A stretch of DNA of 64,000 nucleotides from Alcaligenaceae bacterium. Its GTDB lineage: Bacteria > Pseudomonadota > Gammaproteobacteria > Burkholderiales > Burkholderiaceae_B. Both the position numbers and the translations under genes were made by a program. Numbering within the stretch: position 1 is the first letter of the stretch; every line of letters starts with the position of its first letter. The DNA lies in the NCBI GenBank assembly GCA_013416395.1, contig JACCEP010000009.1, positions 1 to 64,000 of the forward strand. Reading direction: 5' to 3'. Shown piece by piece: positions 23,284 through 33,033 of the stretch. The notes under the pieces are model-generated. The model was not told where the DNA came from and searched no databases. It saw only the letters and a list, made by a program, of their open reading frames with translations.

Positions 23284-23739
23284 CTATCGGCCGACTGGAA
23301 TAAACCCTTGGGCGGGTAATGCCTGGCCAGGCATGGCAATGTTTTGAACTACGCCGTCCTGGTCTATGGCAATGGCTTCTGGCAACACGGCTGCAAGCGT
23401 TACACCCTGCGCAAGCGTCTGGCCTACCTTGAAGGCTTGGGGTGGCTGGCCGTTAATGGACAGCAGCGCTGCGCCGCGCTGGCCTGCCGCAATAAGCCCC
23501 ACGACAGTGATGCGCAGATGCGCATTGCCCCCGCCAAACCAGTTGGCGATGGCCTCAGTGCTTTGGCCCGGTACAGGGCCCAACGCCAGCAAAGCCGGTG
23601 GGTCTGCGGGTTTTGGCGCAAACAGCAAGGCGCTCCAGAGCCCCATGCCAATTGCTGCGGCCAGCATAGCCATGGCCTGAAGCAGGTGAGGGCTTTGCTG
23701 GTTTAGCCATTGGGTAGGCATAAAAAAGGGCTTGATCAT
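23284..23739 (-). CDS. gspC: GspC, type II secretion inner-membrane protein
   Basis: A 151-residue protein with one membrane segment (LLQAMAMLAAAIGMGLWSALLFA, near residues 20-40) and a C-terminal homology region (HLRITVVGLIAAGQRGAALLSINGQPPQAFKVGQTLAQG, with VTLAAVLPEAIAID). This HR domain contacts the secretin. It lacks a PDZ or coiled-coil extension. It is transcribed opposite to the rest of the system, back to back with gspG, with 211 bases between and one base after the peptidase gene. That orientation is a known feature of Burkholderiales clusters. Confidence 0.85.
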   Translation of the reverse strand: MIKPFFMPTQWLNQQSPHLLQAMAMLAAAIGMGLWSALLFAPKPADPPALLALGPVPGQSTEAIANWFGGGNAHLRITVVGLIAAGQRGAALLSINGQPPQAFKVGQTLAQGVTLAAVLPEAIAIDQDGVVQNIAMPGQALPAQGFIPVGR

Positions 23740-23950
23740 GGGTTTGAAGGGTTGTGAGTCAATTTAACCGGACTAGGATATGCCTGCGCCAACAATGGTG
23801 CAAGCCCACAGGCACGTGCAATTCAGATATTATCAATACTCTGGAGAGGGCGGTGTTTAGGTGGCTGGCGTCATTAGGCCTATTGAAGTGCGTTGTCGTC
23901 CAACCCGCCATGCCCCTCATTCGGGGTGGCAGCATAACAATATAATTTCA

Positions 23951-24379
23951 ATGACCCATCATCCAATTTTTTCCGGCACACGCCATCATCGCCAGCAGGG
24001 TTTTTCGCTCATCGAAATCATGGTCGTTGTGGTCATTATGGGTGTGCTTGCCGCACTTATTGTCCCCAACGTCATGGATAGGCCAGACCAGGCGCGCGCG
24101 ATTGCTGCCCGGCAAGACGTAGGCGCCATCATGCAGGCGCTCAAACTCTATAGGCTGGATCATGGCCGCTACCCTTCCTCAGAGCAGGGGCTTGATGCCC
24201 TGGTAGTGGGCAAAGGCAACAAAGCCTACATGGATCGCCTGCCCGGCGACCCATGGGATACCCCCTATCAATACCTGAACCCGGGCGTGCATGGCGATAT
24301 TGATGTGTTTTCGTTGGGGGCCGACGGTAAACCGGGAGGTGAGGGCGTCGATGCGGATATTGGTTCCTGGTCTAACTGA
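23951..24379 (+). CDS. gspG: GspG, major pseudopilin
   Basis: A 142-residue major pseudopilin. The prepilin site QQG-FSLIEIMVVVVIMGVLAAL has the conserved Glu at +5, followed by IVPNVM, YPSSEQGLDALV, and PGDPWDTPYQY, all hallmarks of GspG. The C-terminal loop SLGADGKPGG binds calcium in the family. ATG at 23951 gives the short basic leader; upstream in-frame codons would make an implausibly long one. No strong ribosome site is seen. It opens the GHIJKLMNDEF operon and overlaps gspH by 29 bases. Confidence 0.95.
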   Translation: MTHHPIFSGTRHHRQQGFSLIEIMVVVVIMGVLAALIVPNVMDRPDQARAIAARQDVGAIMQALKLYRLDHGRYPSSEQGLDALVVGKGNKAYMDRLPGDPWDTPYQYLNPGVHGDIDVFSLGADGKPGGEGVDADIGSWSN

Positions 24380-24866
24380 TCGCCAGCACGGCTTTACGCT
24401 GCTGGAGATGATGATCGTATTGCTCATCATCGGTATCGGCACCGCGATGGCCAGTGTCTCGGCCTTTGGTGACAATAATGCACGAGCCCTGCGTCAGGAC
24501 GCCAGGCGGCTGGCGCAACTGTTTACCGTGGCCCAGGCCGAGGCCATTGCAAGCGGCCGGACCATAGTCTGGGAACACACTGCAAAAGGGTATCGATTTG
24601 TGCGTCTGCCGCGGCAGTTGATATTGCCTGCCCGTCTGGCCGCGCGGGCCTCGCTGGCTGCCGATGCGTCCATGGCGCAAGACTCTGCTTTACGCCCTCG
24701 TAAATGGATATCGGCTGAGCCCGTTGACGTGCGTGTAAATGCTGCCGGAAACGTCATCTTTGGTGCCGACTGGATCCCCGGGCCGCTAGAATTAAAGCTC
24801 TCTGCGGGCGCAGAGGCCGTGCGTGTTGCGCGATTAGGCAGCGGGCGCTTTGTGGTGAATCCGTGA
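24351..24866 (+). CDS. gspH: GspH, minor pseudopilin
   Basis: A 171-residue minor pseudopilin with leader QHG and FTLLEMMIVLLIIGIG (Glu5 present), then a beta-rich globular part (SGRTIVWEHTAKGYRFV, VNAAGNVIFG, LGSGRFVV at the end). It forms the tip of the pseudopilus with GspI, J and K. ATG 24351 lies after GGGAGGTGAGGG, a strong ribosome site, inside the end of gspG. It overlaps gspI at a GTGA. Confidence 0.9.
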   Translation: MRILVPGLTDRQHGFTLLEMMIVLLIIGIGTAMASVSAFGDNNARALRQDARRLAQLFTVAQAEAIASGRTIVWEHTAKGYRFVRLPRQLILPARLAARASLAADASMAQDSALRPRKWISAEPVDVRVNAAGNVIFGADWIPGPLELKLSAGAEAVRVARLGSGRFVVNP

Positions 24867-25234
24867 TAAATCGCCGATTTCAGCGGGGTTTTACGCTCAT
24901 CGAAGTTTTAGTCGCCCTGGCGATTGTGGGGGTAGCACTGGCGGCCTGCGTCAGGGCGTTGGGCGTGGGTGTGCGTGGGGTGCAGGCGCTGCAGGAAAAC
25001 AGTCTCGCACAGCAGGCCGCACATAATTTTCTGGCAGAAATGCGTCTGCAGGCAGTGTTTCCTGCAGTGGGGCGACGGAGCCTGCCCTGTCCTCAAGGCC
25101 CGTTGACGCTGCGTTGCGAGCAACTGGTGCAGGCCACGCCCAATAACCGTTTTCGACGCGTTACCGTGCGTGTCAGCCTGGGTGACGGGCCTGTGCTGGC
25201 CGAGGTGGACGGTTTGGCGTCCAGGTTGCAATGA
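24863..25234 (+). CDS. gspI: GspI, minor pseudopilin
   Basis: A 123-residue minor pseudopilin. The leader QRG and FTLIEVLVALAIVGVALAAC match the family, followed by a short domain with ALQENSLAQQAAHNFLAEMRL, a GspI mark. The GTG start overlaps the gspH stop (GTGA) and its own stop overlaps gspJ (ATGA), so these genes are translated in a chain. It would link to GspJ and GspK at the pseudopilus tip. Confidence 0.9.
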   Translation: MINRRFQRGFTLIEVLVALAIVGVALAACVRALGVGVRGVQALQENSLAQQAAHNFLAEMRLQAVFPAVGRRSLPCPQGPLTLRCEQLVQATPNNRFRRVTVRVSLGDGPVLAEVDGLASRLQ

Positions 25235-25881
25235 AGGCGGCCTGCCAACTTCAGCGCGGTTTCACGCTTATTGAAGTGCTGGTGGCACTGGTGTTACTGG
25301 CATTGGTTAGCCTTATTTCCTGGCGCGGGCTTGATGCCGTACAAAATGTTGGCGAACGCCTGGACGCGCGCGCTGAAGATACGCTATCCCTGGTTCGAAC
25401 GCTGGCGCAGATCGAGCGCGATGTGTTGTTGCATGCCGGTCCCGATATTCTTCCTGGGCAGGCTGATACCGTCGCCGACACGCGGCCTGGAGCGCGGCCG
25501 GGTGTGCACCCTGAGATGCCGCCGGGCATTAGTTGGTCACCTGTCACGGGGCTTGGTTTGGTGCGTGCGGCGGGTAACGGCACGTGGCAGCAGTTGCACT
25601 GGTATTTGCGCGACGGAAGGCTGTATCGGGCAGTCGGCACACCGTCGTATCGGCTGCCATTGCCCAAAGCCGAGGCAAGCGCAGCGGTGCTTGATGGCGT
25701 TCTTGCATTTAAGGTAAGAGTTTGGCGTGCCGGGCAGGGCTGGGTTGAACCCGGTGTTGTCAACGATGCGGTACCAGTGCGCGCAGTAGCATCTGTGCCC
25801 GACATGGGTATTGAGATCGCAATCTATCGTCAGGGCGTAGGCGTCGACAAGCCCTATCGCAAGGTGGTGATTCTGCCATGA
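25231..25881 (+). CDS. gspJ: GspJ, minor pseudopilin
   Basis: A 216-residue minor pseudopilin with leader QRG, FTLIEVLVALVLLALVSLISWRGLD, then QIERDVLLHAGPD and the LVRAAGNGTWQQLHWYLRDGRLYR strand region, all typical of GspJ. A Pro/Arg/Gly-rich loop (PGARPGVHPEMPPG, about residues 88-102) is an insertion. The gene overlaps gspI and gspK at ATGA sites. Confidence 0.9.
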   Translation: MKAACQLQRGFTLIEVLVALVLLALVSLISWRGLDAVQNVGERLDARAEDTLSLVRTLAQIERDVLLHAGPDILPGQADTVADTRPGARPGVHPEMPPGISWSPVTGLGLVRAAGNGTWQQLHWYLRDGRLYRAVGTPSYRLPLPKAEASAAVLDGVLAFKVRVWRAGQGWVEPGVVNDAVPVRAVASVPDMGIEIAIYRQGVGVDKPYRKVVILP

Positions 25882-26777
25882 TTTCACTGACATCATTCCG
25901 GCAAAGAGGTATGGCTGTGATCGCGGCCTTGCTGGTTGTGGTCGCAGCGGCAGCGGCCGCTACGCAGGTGATTGAACGCCAGGGTTTACTTGCGAATGTT
26001 CTGATTTCTGAGCGTAACCGCACTCAGGCGGCGTGGTTGCTGCAAGGTGGCCTGGACTGGGCGCGCGTTGTGCTGCAGACAGATGCCCGCAGCAACGCCA
26101 CCACACGCCTTGATGGAATATGGTCGCAGCCCATAATCAGCCTGCCGGTGGGCACGGCCAGTGATCCTGAACGTGCGCTTTTTTCAGGGCAAATAGAAGA
26201 TTCTCAGAGCAAATACAACTTGCGCAACCTGGCAGATCAGGCGCGGGTTAATGCACATGAAGTCCAAGTGTTTGAAAACCTGTTGCAATGGCTGGGCATT
26301 GATACCTCGCTGGCAATGACCATGGCTCAGCGAGTTGCCGACAGCCAATTTGGTGAAGGCGCCATGCCCAAGGCCGTAGGCCTGCGCGATATCGACGACC
26401 TGCGCGCATTGCCAGGCGTGACAACACCCATCATCGATATTTTGCAGGCCTTTGTCACCGTACTTCCCGATATCACGCCGGTTAACGTCAATACAGCGTC
26501 TGCCGAGGTGCTGGGCGCCGTTGTTGGCAGTTTGGGCCTGGCGGGGGCGCGCGACCTTGTCGCCCAGCGCGACCGAGGCATGTGGTTTAAAAATCGGGGT
26601 GATTTCGTCAACCGCGTAGGTCACCCGGAGCCTGACGCTAAATGGCGCGTCAGCGTTAACAGCAGCTGGTTTCGCGTCACGGGAGAGGTAGACGTCGATG
26701 ATATGATAGTCAGCCTGCGCGCTATGCTTCATCGTAGCGAGCGGGGGCAATCCACAATACGCTGGGTAAGCTACTAA
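25878..26777 (+). CDS. gspK: GspK, minor pseudopilin
   Basis: A 299-residue pseudopilin of the large GspK type. The leader ends RQRG followed by MAVIAALLVVVAAAAA; Glu at +5 is absent, as expected for GspK. The central part has DSQSKYNLRNLAD and a helix-hairpin-helix-like region (LRDIDDLRALPGV, INVNTASAEVLGA with NTASAEVL), both characteristic. It caps the pseudopilus tip and recruits substrate. It ends seven bases before gspL. Confidence 0.92.
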   Translation: MISLTSFRQRGMAVIAALLVVVAAAAAATQVIERQGLLANVLISERNRTQAAWLLQGGLDWARVVLQTDARSNATTRLDGIWSQPIISLPVGTASDPERALFSGQIEDSQSKYNLRNLADQARVNAHEVQVFENLLQWLGIDTSLAMTMAQRVADSQFGEGAMPKAVGLRDIDDLRALPGVTTPIIDILQAFVTVLPDITPVNVNTASAEVLGAVVGSLGLAGARDLVAQRDRGMWFKNRGDFVNRVGHPEPDAKWRVSVNSSWFRVTGEVDVDDMIVSLRAMLHRSERGQSTIRWVSY

Positions 26778-26784
26778 CTAAAAA

Positions 26785-27810
26785 ATGAGACAACATCTGC
26801 GGCTGGCGCTGCCTCCTCTTTCTTGCCTGACGTTAGAGTCTCCCCTGGCGTTTGCTATCGTCGAGGGAGACGGTCGGCTGGTGCGCGCAGGCCAGCTCCC
26901 CTTGCAGCAGCTGGGTGAACAGGCCGGAGCCAGGCCTGTATATGCTGTTTTGTATGGTGATGATGCGGTTGTCACAACGATTACCGTGCCCCCTGTGCCG
27001 GCCTCGCGTCTAAATGCGGCCGTCATTGGCAGCATCGAGCCTATGGCTTTGTCAGACCTGATGCAGCTGTGCATAGCACATGGAAAGCGGGCACCCGATG
27101 GCAAGGTAAATGTAGCTTGGACGAACCGGCGGCCACTACAGGATGCCTGGTCGCTGCTGGCCAAAGCGGGCCTGAATATCGTGGCCTTTGTGCCGCACCA
27201 GCTTGCATTACCCGTTAACGACCCTGATCCTGAGCGCCCGTTGGGTTTACCGGCTGGCCCTCGCTGGCTGGCACCCTTGCCTGGCTGGTCATTGGCCATC
27301 GATGCGCTGCGACCGGCGTCGGGGCTGGGCCGCTGGCGCAAGGCGCTGGCCTGGTCGGCCGTGGCGGCGGCGATTTGGGTGCTTGGCCTGAACTGGTATG
27401 CGGCGCAGCTAAAGGGGCAGGCCGAGGCATTGCGTCAGTCTATGCAGCATGCGGTGGCGCAGGCTTTTCCGCAGATTCCTGTAATTATCGACCCGGTACG
27501 TCAGGCGCAGCAACAGCGCGATGCCTTGCGGCTCTCCCAGGGCACCGCAACTGATGATGATTTCATGGCGCTGGCCCAGGCTACGGCCCAAGTGCTCGAT
27601 TTTGCGCAAGGCCATGTACTGGCGATGCACTACGACAAAGGTGTACTGACCCTCACGCTAACCGAGGGTTATACCGCGCCGGCCAACGAGGCAGCCCTCG
27701 CGCAGGCCGCCTCGGTAAGGCAGCTGTTTCTGGAGAAAGACCCTGCGCAGGCGCATGTATGGCATGCGCGTCGGGCCGGTGTAACTGATACCGATACAGG
27801 CCGATCATGA
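26785..27810 (+). CDS. gspL: GspL, type II secretion assembly platform protein
   Basis: A 341-residue protein with an actin-like cytoplasmic domain (residues about 1-200, TITVPPVPASRLNAAVIGSIEP), one membrane segment around 185-205 (ALAWSAVAAAIWVLGLNWYA) and a small ferredoxin-like periplasmic end (LDFAQGHVLAMHYDKGVLTLTL). This is GspL, which anchors the GspE ATPase. It is shorter than many GspL proteins. Its start follows the gspK stop by seven bases and its end overlaps gspM. Confidence 0.87.
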   Translation: MRQHLRLALPPLSCLTLESPLAFAIVEGDGRLVRAGQLPLQQLGEQAGARPVYAVLYGDDAVVTTITVPPVPASRLNAAVIGSIEPMALSDLMQLCIAHGKRAPDGKVNVAWTNRRPLQDAWSLLAKAGLNIVAFVPHQLALPVNDPDPERPLGLPAGPRWLAPLPGWSLAIDALRPASGLGRWRKALAWSAVAAAIWVLGLNWYAAQLKGQAEALRQSMQHAVAQAFPQIPVIIDPVRQAQQQRDALRLSQGTATDDDFMALAQATAQVLDFAQGHVLAMHYDKGVLTLTLTEGYTAPANEAALAQAASVRQLFLEKDPAQAHVWHARRAGVTDTDTGRS

Positions 27811-28397
27811 AGATTGGCGCCATATCGCACACGCTCACTGATGCCTGGCACGCACGTACCGGCCCCGTCGTTGACCAGGTACACGCCGCCTGGAAGCAGC
27901 GTACGCGACGTGAACAGACATTGCTGCTGTGTGGCGGCGTATTGATGGCGGCGGTGCTGCTATGGCTGGTCGCGCTGCGCCCGGCACTCTACACAATTAA
28001 TCAGGCGCGAGTGCAATTGCCCAGCCTGCAGACCAGTGCAGCACAGGTTAATGCCACCATTCTTGAAACTCGAGCACTCACCCGGGGCCGTTTGGGCGTG
28101 CTGTCGCCCGGTGAGACAGAAGAAGCCTTGAAGGCCGCGCTGCGCGATATGGGCCTGATCAACGTCAGCACGCTCAGCAGGTTGTCTGGCACCTCGCCCA
28201 ACGAGACACAATGGCAGCTATCCCTGGCTAATGCGCCTGCAGCGCAAGTCATGGCGTGGCTGGCGAGTCTGACTTTTCTTGCGCACGTGCAGACACGACA
28301 GCTTGATCTGGCCCGCAGCAATGTAGACGGCCGTGACCGGCCTGGCATGCTCTCGGGCAGGATTGTTCTGGTGCTTTCGGCCAGGGAGAAATCTTGA
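27807..28397 (+). CDS. gspM: GspM, type II secretion assembly platform protein
   Basis: A 196-residue bitopic protein: a cytoplasmic start (KQRTRREQTLLLCGGVLM), a membrane segment at about 38-55, and a periplasmic ferredoxin-like part (LSRLSGTSPNETQWQLSLANAPAAQVMAWLASL). RTRREQTLL and the AWLASL block are usual in GspM. It pairs with GspL at the inner membrane. It overlaps gspL (ATGA) and gspN (TTGA). Confidence 0.88.
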   Translation: MKIGAISHTLTDAWHARTGPVVDQVHAAWKQRTRREQTLLLCGGVLMAAVLLWLVALRPALYTINQARVQLPSLQTSAAQVNATILETRALTRGRLGVLSPGETEEALKAALRDMGLINVSTLSRLSGTSPNETQWQLSLANAPAAQVMAWLASLTFLAHVQTRQLDLARSNVDGRDRPGMLSGRIVLVLSAREKS

Positions 28398-29158
28398 GAC
28401 CGGGCGCGCGTACCGCATGGGTGGTGTTGCTGATTACGGCAGCGATTGCGACTGCACTGGTGGTGCTGCCTGCGCGATGGGTTATGGCCTGGATACCCGA
28501 ATCGTCTCCCGTGATTGTGACCAATGCCTCTGGAACGCTGTGGGCGGCCACCGCAACTTTGGCTGTCGGGGCCAACGGCTTGCGGCGCACCTTGCCCGAC
28601 CCTGTGCGTTGGCGGTTCAGTTTTGATGGCTGGCCGGGCGTAACACTTACCCATCCGTGGTTGCGAGGGCCGTTGAATTTGACGCTTTCATGGCGGGGCC
28701 TGGGCGTTTCAGCCCAGTCGCTGCAACTGCCGGCCAGCGTACTGACCACGGCGCACGCACTCTTTAACACGCTGGACCCAGGCGGAGAGGTGTTTTTGGC
28801 GTGGCCGGATCTAACTGTGCTCAGGTCGGTGACTGCAACCAAGGGCGGACAGTTACTGACTGCCCAATGGCGTAATGCGTCTTCGTCGCTGACGCGCGTG
28901 CAACCTATGGGAAATTACACCCTGTTATTAAGCGGGGCCGATAACAATTCGATAACGCTGTTGCTCAAGACGGACCAGGGGCCCTTGCAAATGGAGGGCA
29001 GTGGCATAGTGTCGCCATCGGGCAGGGTGAAATTTGACGGAAAGGCATGGGCCATTGCGTCTGCCCCGCGCGACACCCGAACCGGGCTGCAAAACCTTCT
29101 CTCCGTCATGGGCCCACCCTCGGGTCAGGATGGCGCAATCCTGCTTCAAATACGCTAG
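28394..29158 (+). CDS. gspN: GspN, type II secretion protein
   Basis: A 254-residue protein with one membrane segment (AWVVLLITAAIATALVVLPARW, residues about 7-28) and a long periplasmic beta-rich domain. VIVTNASGTLWAATATLAVG, PVRWRFSFDGWPG and the QGPLQMEGSGIV stretch match GspN, a non-universal T2SS subunit. The start is TTG overlapping the gspM stop (TTGA). The stop is 37 bases before gspD, and these are the only bases of non-coding sequence in the operon apart from the K-L gap and E-F spacer. Confidence 0.85.
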   Translation: MRPGARTAWVVLLITAAIATALVVLPARWVMAWIPESSPVIVTNASGTLWAATATLAVGANGLRRTLPDPVRWRFSFDGWPGVTLTHPWLRGPLNLTLSWRGLGVSAQSLQLPASVLTTAHALFNTLDPGGEVFLAWPDLTVLRSVTATKGGQLLTAQWRNASSSLTRVQPMGNYTLLLSGADNNSITLLLKTDQGPLQMEGSGIVSPSGRVKFDGKAWAIASAPRDTRTGLQNLLSVMGPPSGQDGAILLQIR

Positions 29159-29195
29159 CGTAAATTCAAGAACCCAAGACTATGTCATTACTGCC

Positions 29196-31598
29196 ATGAA
29201 GCTACCAGACTCAATATCCGGGCGACAGCCCCGCAAATTTGCTCTCGCCCGTCGGTACCTTCCGGTGTGGACAATGATATGGGCGCTTGCCCTGGGGGGC
29301 TGTGCCACCACGGATAGCAATCAGCAGGGTCAGCAAATGCCGCTGATGGTATCCAGCTCGGTAGGATCAAACCCACTGCAGCAAGCTCAGCGCTTTCCTG
29401 CATCACCTGGCACGTCGCCGCCGACGCGGCCTCGCCCTTTGCCTCCCATACAAAAACGCCCCACCTACAACGATGAGATGCCGGCGTCCCGTCAATCGTC
29501 AAGCGAGGACGCGGGGCAGCGCACCATGCTCAATTTCAACGAGGCGGAATTAAATGGGGTAGTGCGGGCTTTGGCGCAATTTACGGGTCGCAATTTTGTG
29601 GTGGATCCGCGTGTAAGAGGGCAGTTGACCCTGGTCTCGCAGGCCCCTGTGGATGCCGATACGGCCTATTCAATGTTGCTTGGTGCGCTGCGCATGCAGG
29701 GTTTTGCTGTGATTGATATCGATGGCGTCAGTCGAGTGGTCCCTGAAGCCGATGCCAAGCTGCTCGGGGGGCCGGTTGTTTCAAGCAACCAGCCTGCCCG
29801 CGGCGGTGAACTGGTCACTCGCGTGTTTGCCCTGCGGTATGAGAGTGCCGCCGATCTGGTGCCGGTTCTGCGGCCTATGGTTGCCCCCAACAACACCATA
29901 GTTGCGCATGCAGGCAACAACAGCCTCATCATTACTGATTACGCCAACAACCTTGATCGTATCGCTGAAGTGATCAAGCGTATTGATACGCCTCTGGCCA
30001 TCAATACGGATGTCATCCCTATTGAGTACGGCGTGGCGCTGGATGTGGCCGCCCTGGCTCAGCACCTTTTATATGTTGGCGACGGCAGAAAAGACCAGAC
30101 GGTGACTATCGTTGCCGATCCCCGCAGTAACGCTGTGCTGGTGCGTGCAGGAACACCTGAGCGGCTGGAACTGGCGCGCAACTTAATTCGTCGCATCGAT
30201 AGCCCTGAGTCGCGGGCTGGCAATCTTCATGTGGTTTACCTGCGTAATGCCCAGGCCACGCATTTGGCTGAAGTGCTGCGCGGTGCGTTAATGGGCGTTG
30301 GCGGTTCAAACGCGGATACCGATTCATCATTGTCAGCGGGTGCAATGGATCAGGCTGACCCGACATCACCCCCTGATGCTGCCTTTGCGACGGGGGCCGG
30401 CAAATCCATGCCAGCCATGTCCACCGGGGGGCGACAGCAGACGGTGGCCTTTTCGGCATCGGGTGCCACGGTTCAGGCTGACCCAACAACCAATACGCTG
30501 ATTATTTCAGCCCCTGATCCTTTGTACCGCAGCCTGCGAGAAGTTATTGATCAGCTTGATCAGCGGCGCGCTCAAGTACTGATCGAAAGCCTGATCGTGG
30601 AGGTCAACTCTGAAAACGCAGCCGAGTTTGGTGTGCAGTGGATGGCAGGCGCCAATAGCATTAACAACGGTGACGCTTCGTTTTTTGGCGGAGCCAATTT
30701 AGGTGGCACCGGTGTGGGAGCGGTTTCCGGCGCAACCACCACGATTGATGCACTGGCCACCGGTCTGAGCCTGGGCGTCGTCAAGGGTACGGTCGATGTG
30801 CTGGGCACGCAGTTGCTCAACCTGAGTGCGCTGGCACGCGCCATGCAGCGCCAGACAGGCGTGAACGTGCTTTCTACCCCCAACCTCATGACCCTGGACA
30901 ACGAAGAAGCCAGCATCGTGGTCGGGCGTACCGTGCCGTTTGTGACGGGTACCTACACCACCACCGGCGATGGCGCGAGCAACCCATTTCAGACGGTGCA
31001 GCGTGAAGACGTTGGGCTGACGCTGAGAATAAGGCCTCAGATTTCTGAAGGTGGCACGGTTAAGCTGTCGCTGTATCAGGAGGTTAGCAGTGTTGATCCG
31101 TCTTCGTCGCTGGCATCTTCGACCATCATTACGCGCAAGCGCGCCCTGGAAACCAAGGTGCTGGTTGATGACGGGCAGATCATTGTGCTTGGCGGGTTGC
31201 TTGAAGATCTGGTTGATGACTCCACGGTGTCGGTTCCACTGCTGGGTGACATCCCCGTATTGGGCAATCTGTTCAAATATCAGAAGCGTGGCCACAGCAA
31301 AACCAATTTAATGTTGTTCCTGCGCCCGCACATCGTGCGGTCGGCGGTGGATAGCGCCAGTCTCACGCTGGACCGTTACAACTACATGCGGGCTGCGCAG
31401 GGTGGGGTGCCTGTCAGAGGGACGTGGCTGCTGCCCGACGCGTCGAACGCCAGGCTTCCGGATATCCAGCGCAATCCAAATACAGGGTTGCTTGATTTGC
31501 GCGACCCGCAAGCCAGCGGTGTGGCACCGGCACAAGGCGCTTACCCACCCGCTTCCGGCCCTGCGCCGACCGGGCCCGAGACGTTCACGACGCCATGA
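29196..31598 (+). CDS. gspD: GspD, outer-membrane secretin
   Basis: An 800-residue secretin. After a long basic N-region and a hydrophobic segment, lipobox LGGC (Cys36) marks a lipoprotein, so it may reach the outer membrane without a pilotin. Domain order: N0 ([26 protein letters not shown]), N1-N3 repeats ([23 protein letters not shown]), and the secretin channel ([41 protein letters not shown] and [15 protein letters not shown]). The Pro-rich C-terminus (about 780-800) is extra. Start 29196 gives this signal sequence. The stop overlaps gspE (ATGA). Confidence 0.95.
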   Translation: MKLPDSISGRQPRKFALARRYLPVWTMIWALALGGCATTDSNQQGQQMPLMVSSSVGSNPLQQAQRFPASPGTSPPTRPRPLPPIQKRPTYNDEMPASRQSSSEDAGQRTMLNFNEAELNGVVRALAQFTGRNFVVDPRVRGQLTLVSQAPVDADTAYSMLLGALRMQGFAVIDIDGVSRVVPEADAKLLGGPVVSSNQPARGGELVTRVFALRYESAADLVPVLRPMVAPNNTIVAHAGNNSLIITDYANNLDRIAEVIKRIDTPLAINTDVIPIEYGVALDVAALAQHLLYVGDGRKDQTVTIVADPRSNAVLVRAGTPERLELARNLIRRIDSPESRAGNLHVVYLRNAQATHLAEVLRGALMGVGGSNADTDSSLSAGAMDQADPTSPPDAAFATGAGKSMPAMSTGGRQQTVAFSASGATVQADPTTNTLIISAPDPLYRSLREVIDQLDQRRAQVLIESLIVEVNSENAAEFGVQWMAGANSINNGDASFFGGANLGGTGVGAVSGATTTIDALATGLSLGVVKGTVDVLGTQLLNLSALARAMQRQTGVNVLSTPNLMTLDNEEASIVVGRTVPFVTGTYTTTGDGASNPFQTVQREDVGLTLRIRPQISEGGTVKLSLYQEVSSVDPSSSLASSTIITRKRALETKVLVDDGQIIVLGGLLEDLVDDSTVSVPLLGDIPVLGNLFKYQKRGHSKTNLMLFLRPHIVRSAVDSASLTLDRYNYMRAAQGGVPVRGTWLLPDASNARLPDIQRNPNTGLLDLRDPQASGVAPAQGAYPPASGPAPTGPETFTTP

Positions 31599-33016
31599 CA
31601 GCCCGGCTTCCTTATGTATGGGCGCGCACCTACCGCGCCCTCATACAGAACGGCACGTCGGGCGCGGCGGTGGTTGTGTCCGAGCGTACGCCGGAATGGG
31701 CCCGGGCAGAGATTCGCCGTCAGTACGGCTCGCTGCCGATGCGCGAGGTTGCTGACGAAGAGCTCGACACGCTGCTTGCTGCCGCCTATGCCCAGACTGA
31801 TGATGCCGCAACCGTTGTTGATGCAGCCGCGAACGAGATTGATCTTGATCGCCTGATGCAAGATATGCCTGCTATTGAGGATTTGCTCGAAACCAGCGAT
31901 GATGCACCTATCATCCGCATGATCAATGCGCTGTTTACACAGGCTGCTCGTGACGGTGCCAGTGATATTCATATCGAACCTTTTGAAACGCACTCAGTTG
32001 TGCGCTATCGGGTTGATGGCACCTTGCGCGATATTGTCAGCCCACGTCGCGCCTTGCACAATGCGCTGGTATCGCGCATCAAAATCATGGCCAGCCTGGA
32101 CATTGCTGAAAAGCGCTTGCCTCAAGATGGTCGTATTGCGTTGCGGGTAGGTGGTCGGCCCATTGATGTGCGCGTTTCTACCTTGCCGACCGGGCATGGT
32201 GAGCGCGCGGTACTGCGTCTGCTCGATAAAGAGGCGGGCCGCCTGCAGCTTGAGCGCTTGGGCATGGCGCCCGACGTTTTGCAGGGCCTTGACGGGCTTA
32301 TATCCAGGCCCCACGGAATTTTTCTCGTGACGGGGCCTACGGGCAGCGGCAAGACCACAACACTGTATGCGGCACTGAGCCGTTTGGATACCTCCACGAC
32401 CAATGTTCTGACCGTCGAAGACCCTATTGAATATGATTTGCCTGGCGTAGGGCAGACCCAGGTCAATGCCCGTATTGACCTGACTTTTGCCTCGGCGCTG
32501 CGTGCCATTTTGCGGCAAGACCCTGATGTCATCATGATTGGCGAGATCCGCGATCTGGAAACTGCGCAGATCGCCGTGCAGGCATCGCTGACCGGCCATC
32601 TGGTGTTGGCTACCTTGCATACCAACGATGCCGTCTCGGCCATTACCCGATTGCTGGACATGGGGGTGGAGTCTTTTCTGCTGGCCTCGACACTGCAAGG
32701 CGTGCTTGCACAGCGTCTGGTACGCAAGCTATGCGTACACTGCAAGCAGCCCCAGCCTGATGGCACTGCCAGCTGGCATGCCGCAGGGTGCACTGCGTGC
32801 AGCTATTCTGGATACAGCGGCCGCACTGGTGTGCACGAGTTGTTTGTGTTGGATGAGGCCTTGCGTGCCATGATCCACGCCAATGAAGGCGAGCAGGCCT
32901 TGCGGCGCGCGGCGCAGCACGCGGGGATGAGCAGTCTGAGGCAGGACGCGGAGCGGTGGATCAGCCAGGGCGTTACCTCGCTCGAGGAAATTACGCGCGT
33001 CACCCGCGACACCTGA
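31595..33016 (+). CDS. gspE: GspE, type II secretion ATPase
   Basis: A 473-residue secretion ATPase. N2 domain from about residue 100 ([10 protein letters not shown], the typical start), then Walker A GPTGSGKT (247-254), the Asp box VTVEDPIEY, Walker [15 protein letters not shown], the His box [11 protein letters not shown], and a tetracysteine zinc element CVHC...CTAC near 380-410. The N1 domain that binds GspL seems short. It powers pseudopilus growth. Overlaps gspD by four bases; gspF follows after 17 bases. Confidence 0.96.
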   Translation: MTARLPYVWARTYRALIQNGTSGAAVVVSERTPEWARAEIRRQYGSLPMREVADEELDTLLAAAYAQTDDAATVVDAAANEIDLDRLMQDMPAIEDLLETSDDAPIIRMINALFTQAARDGASDIHIEPFETHSVVRYRVDGTLRDIVSPRRALHNALVSRIKIMASLDIAEKRLPQDGRIALRVGGRPIDVRVSTLPTGHGERAVLRLLDKEAGRLQLERLGMAPDVLQGLDGLISRPHGIFLVTGPTGSGKTTTLYAALSRLDTSTTNVLTVEDPIEYDLPGVGQTQVNARIDLTFASALRAILRQDPDVIMIGEIRDLETAQIAVQASLTGHLVLATLHTNDAVSAITRLLDMGVESFLLASTLQGVLAQRLVRKLCVHCKQPQPDGTASWHAAGCTACSYSGYSGRTGVHELFVLDEALRAMIHANEGEQALRRAAQHAGMSSLRQDAERWISQGVTSLEEITRVTRDT

Positions 33017-33033
33017 AACCTACGGAGCCCGCT

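Noticed and set aside
30699-31295. 198-codon minus-strand frame opposite gspD
   Set aside because: Shadow of the secretin domain; it contains no recognisable domain or start signal.
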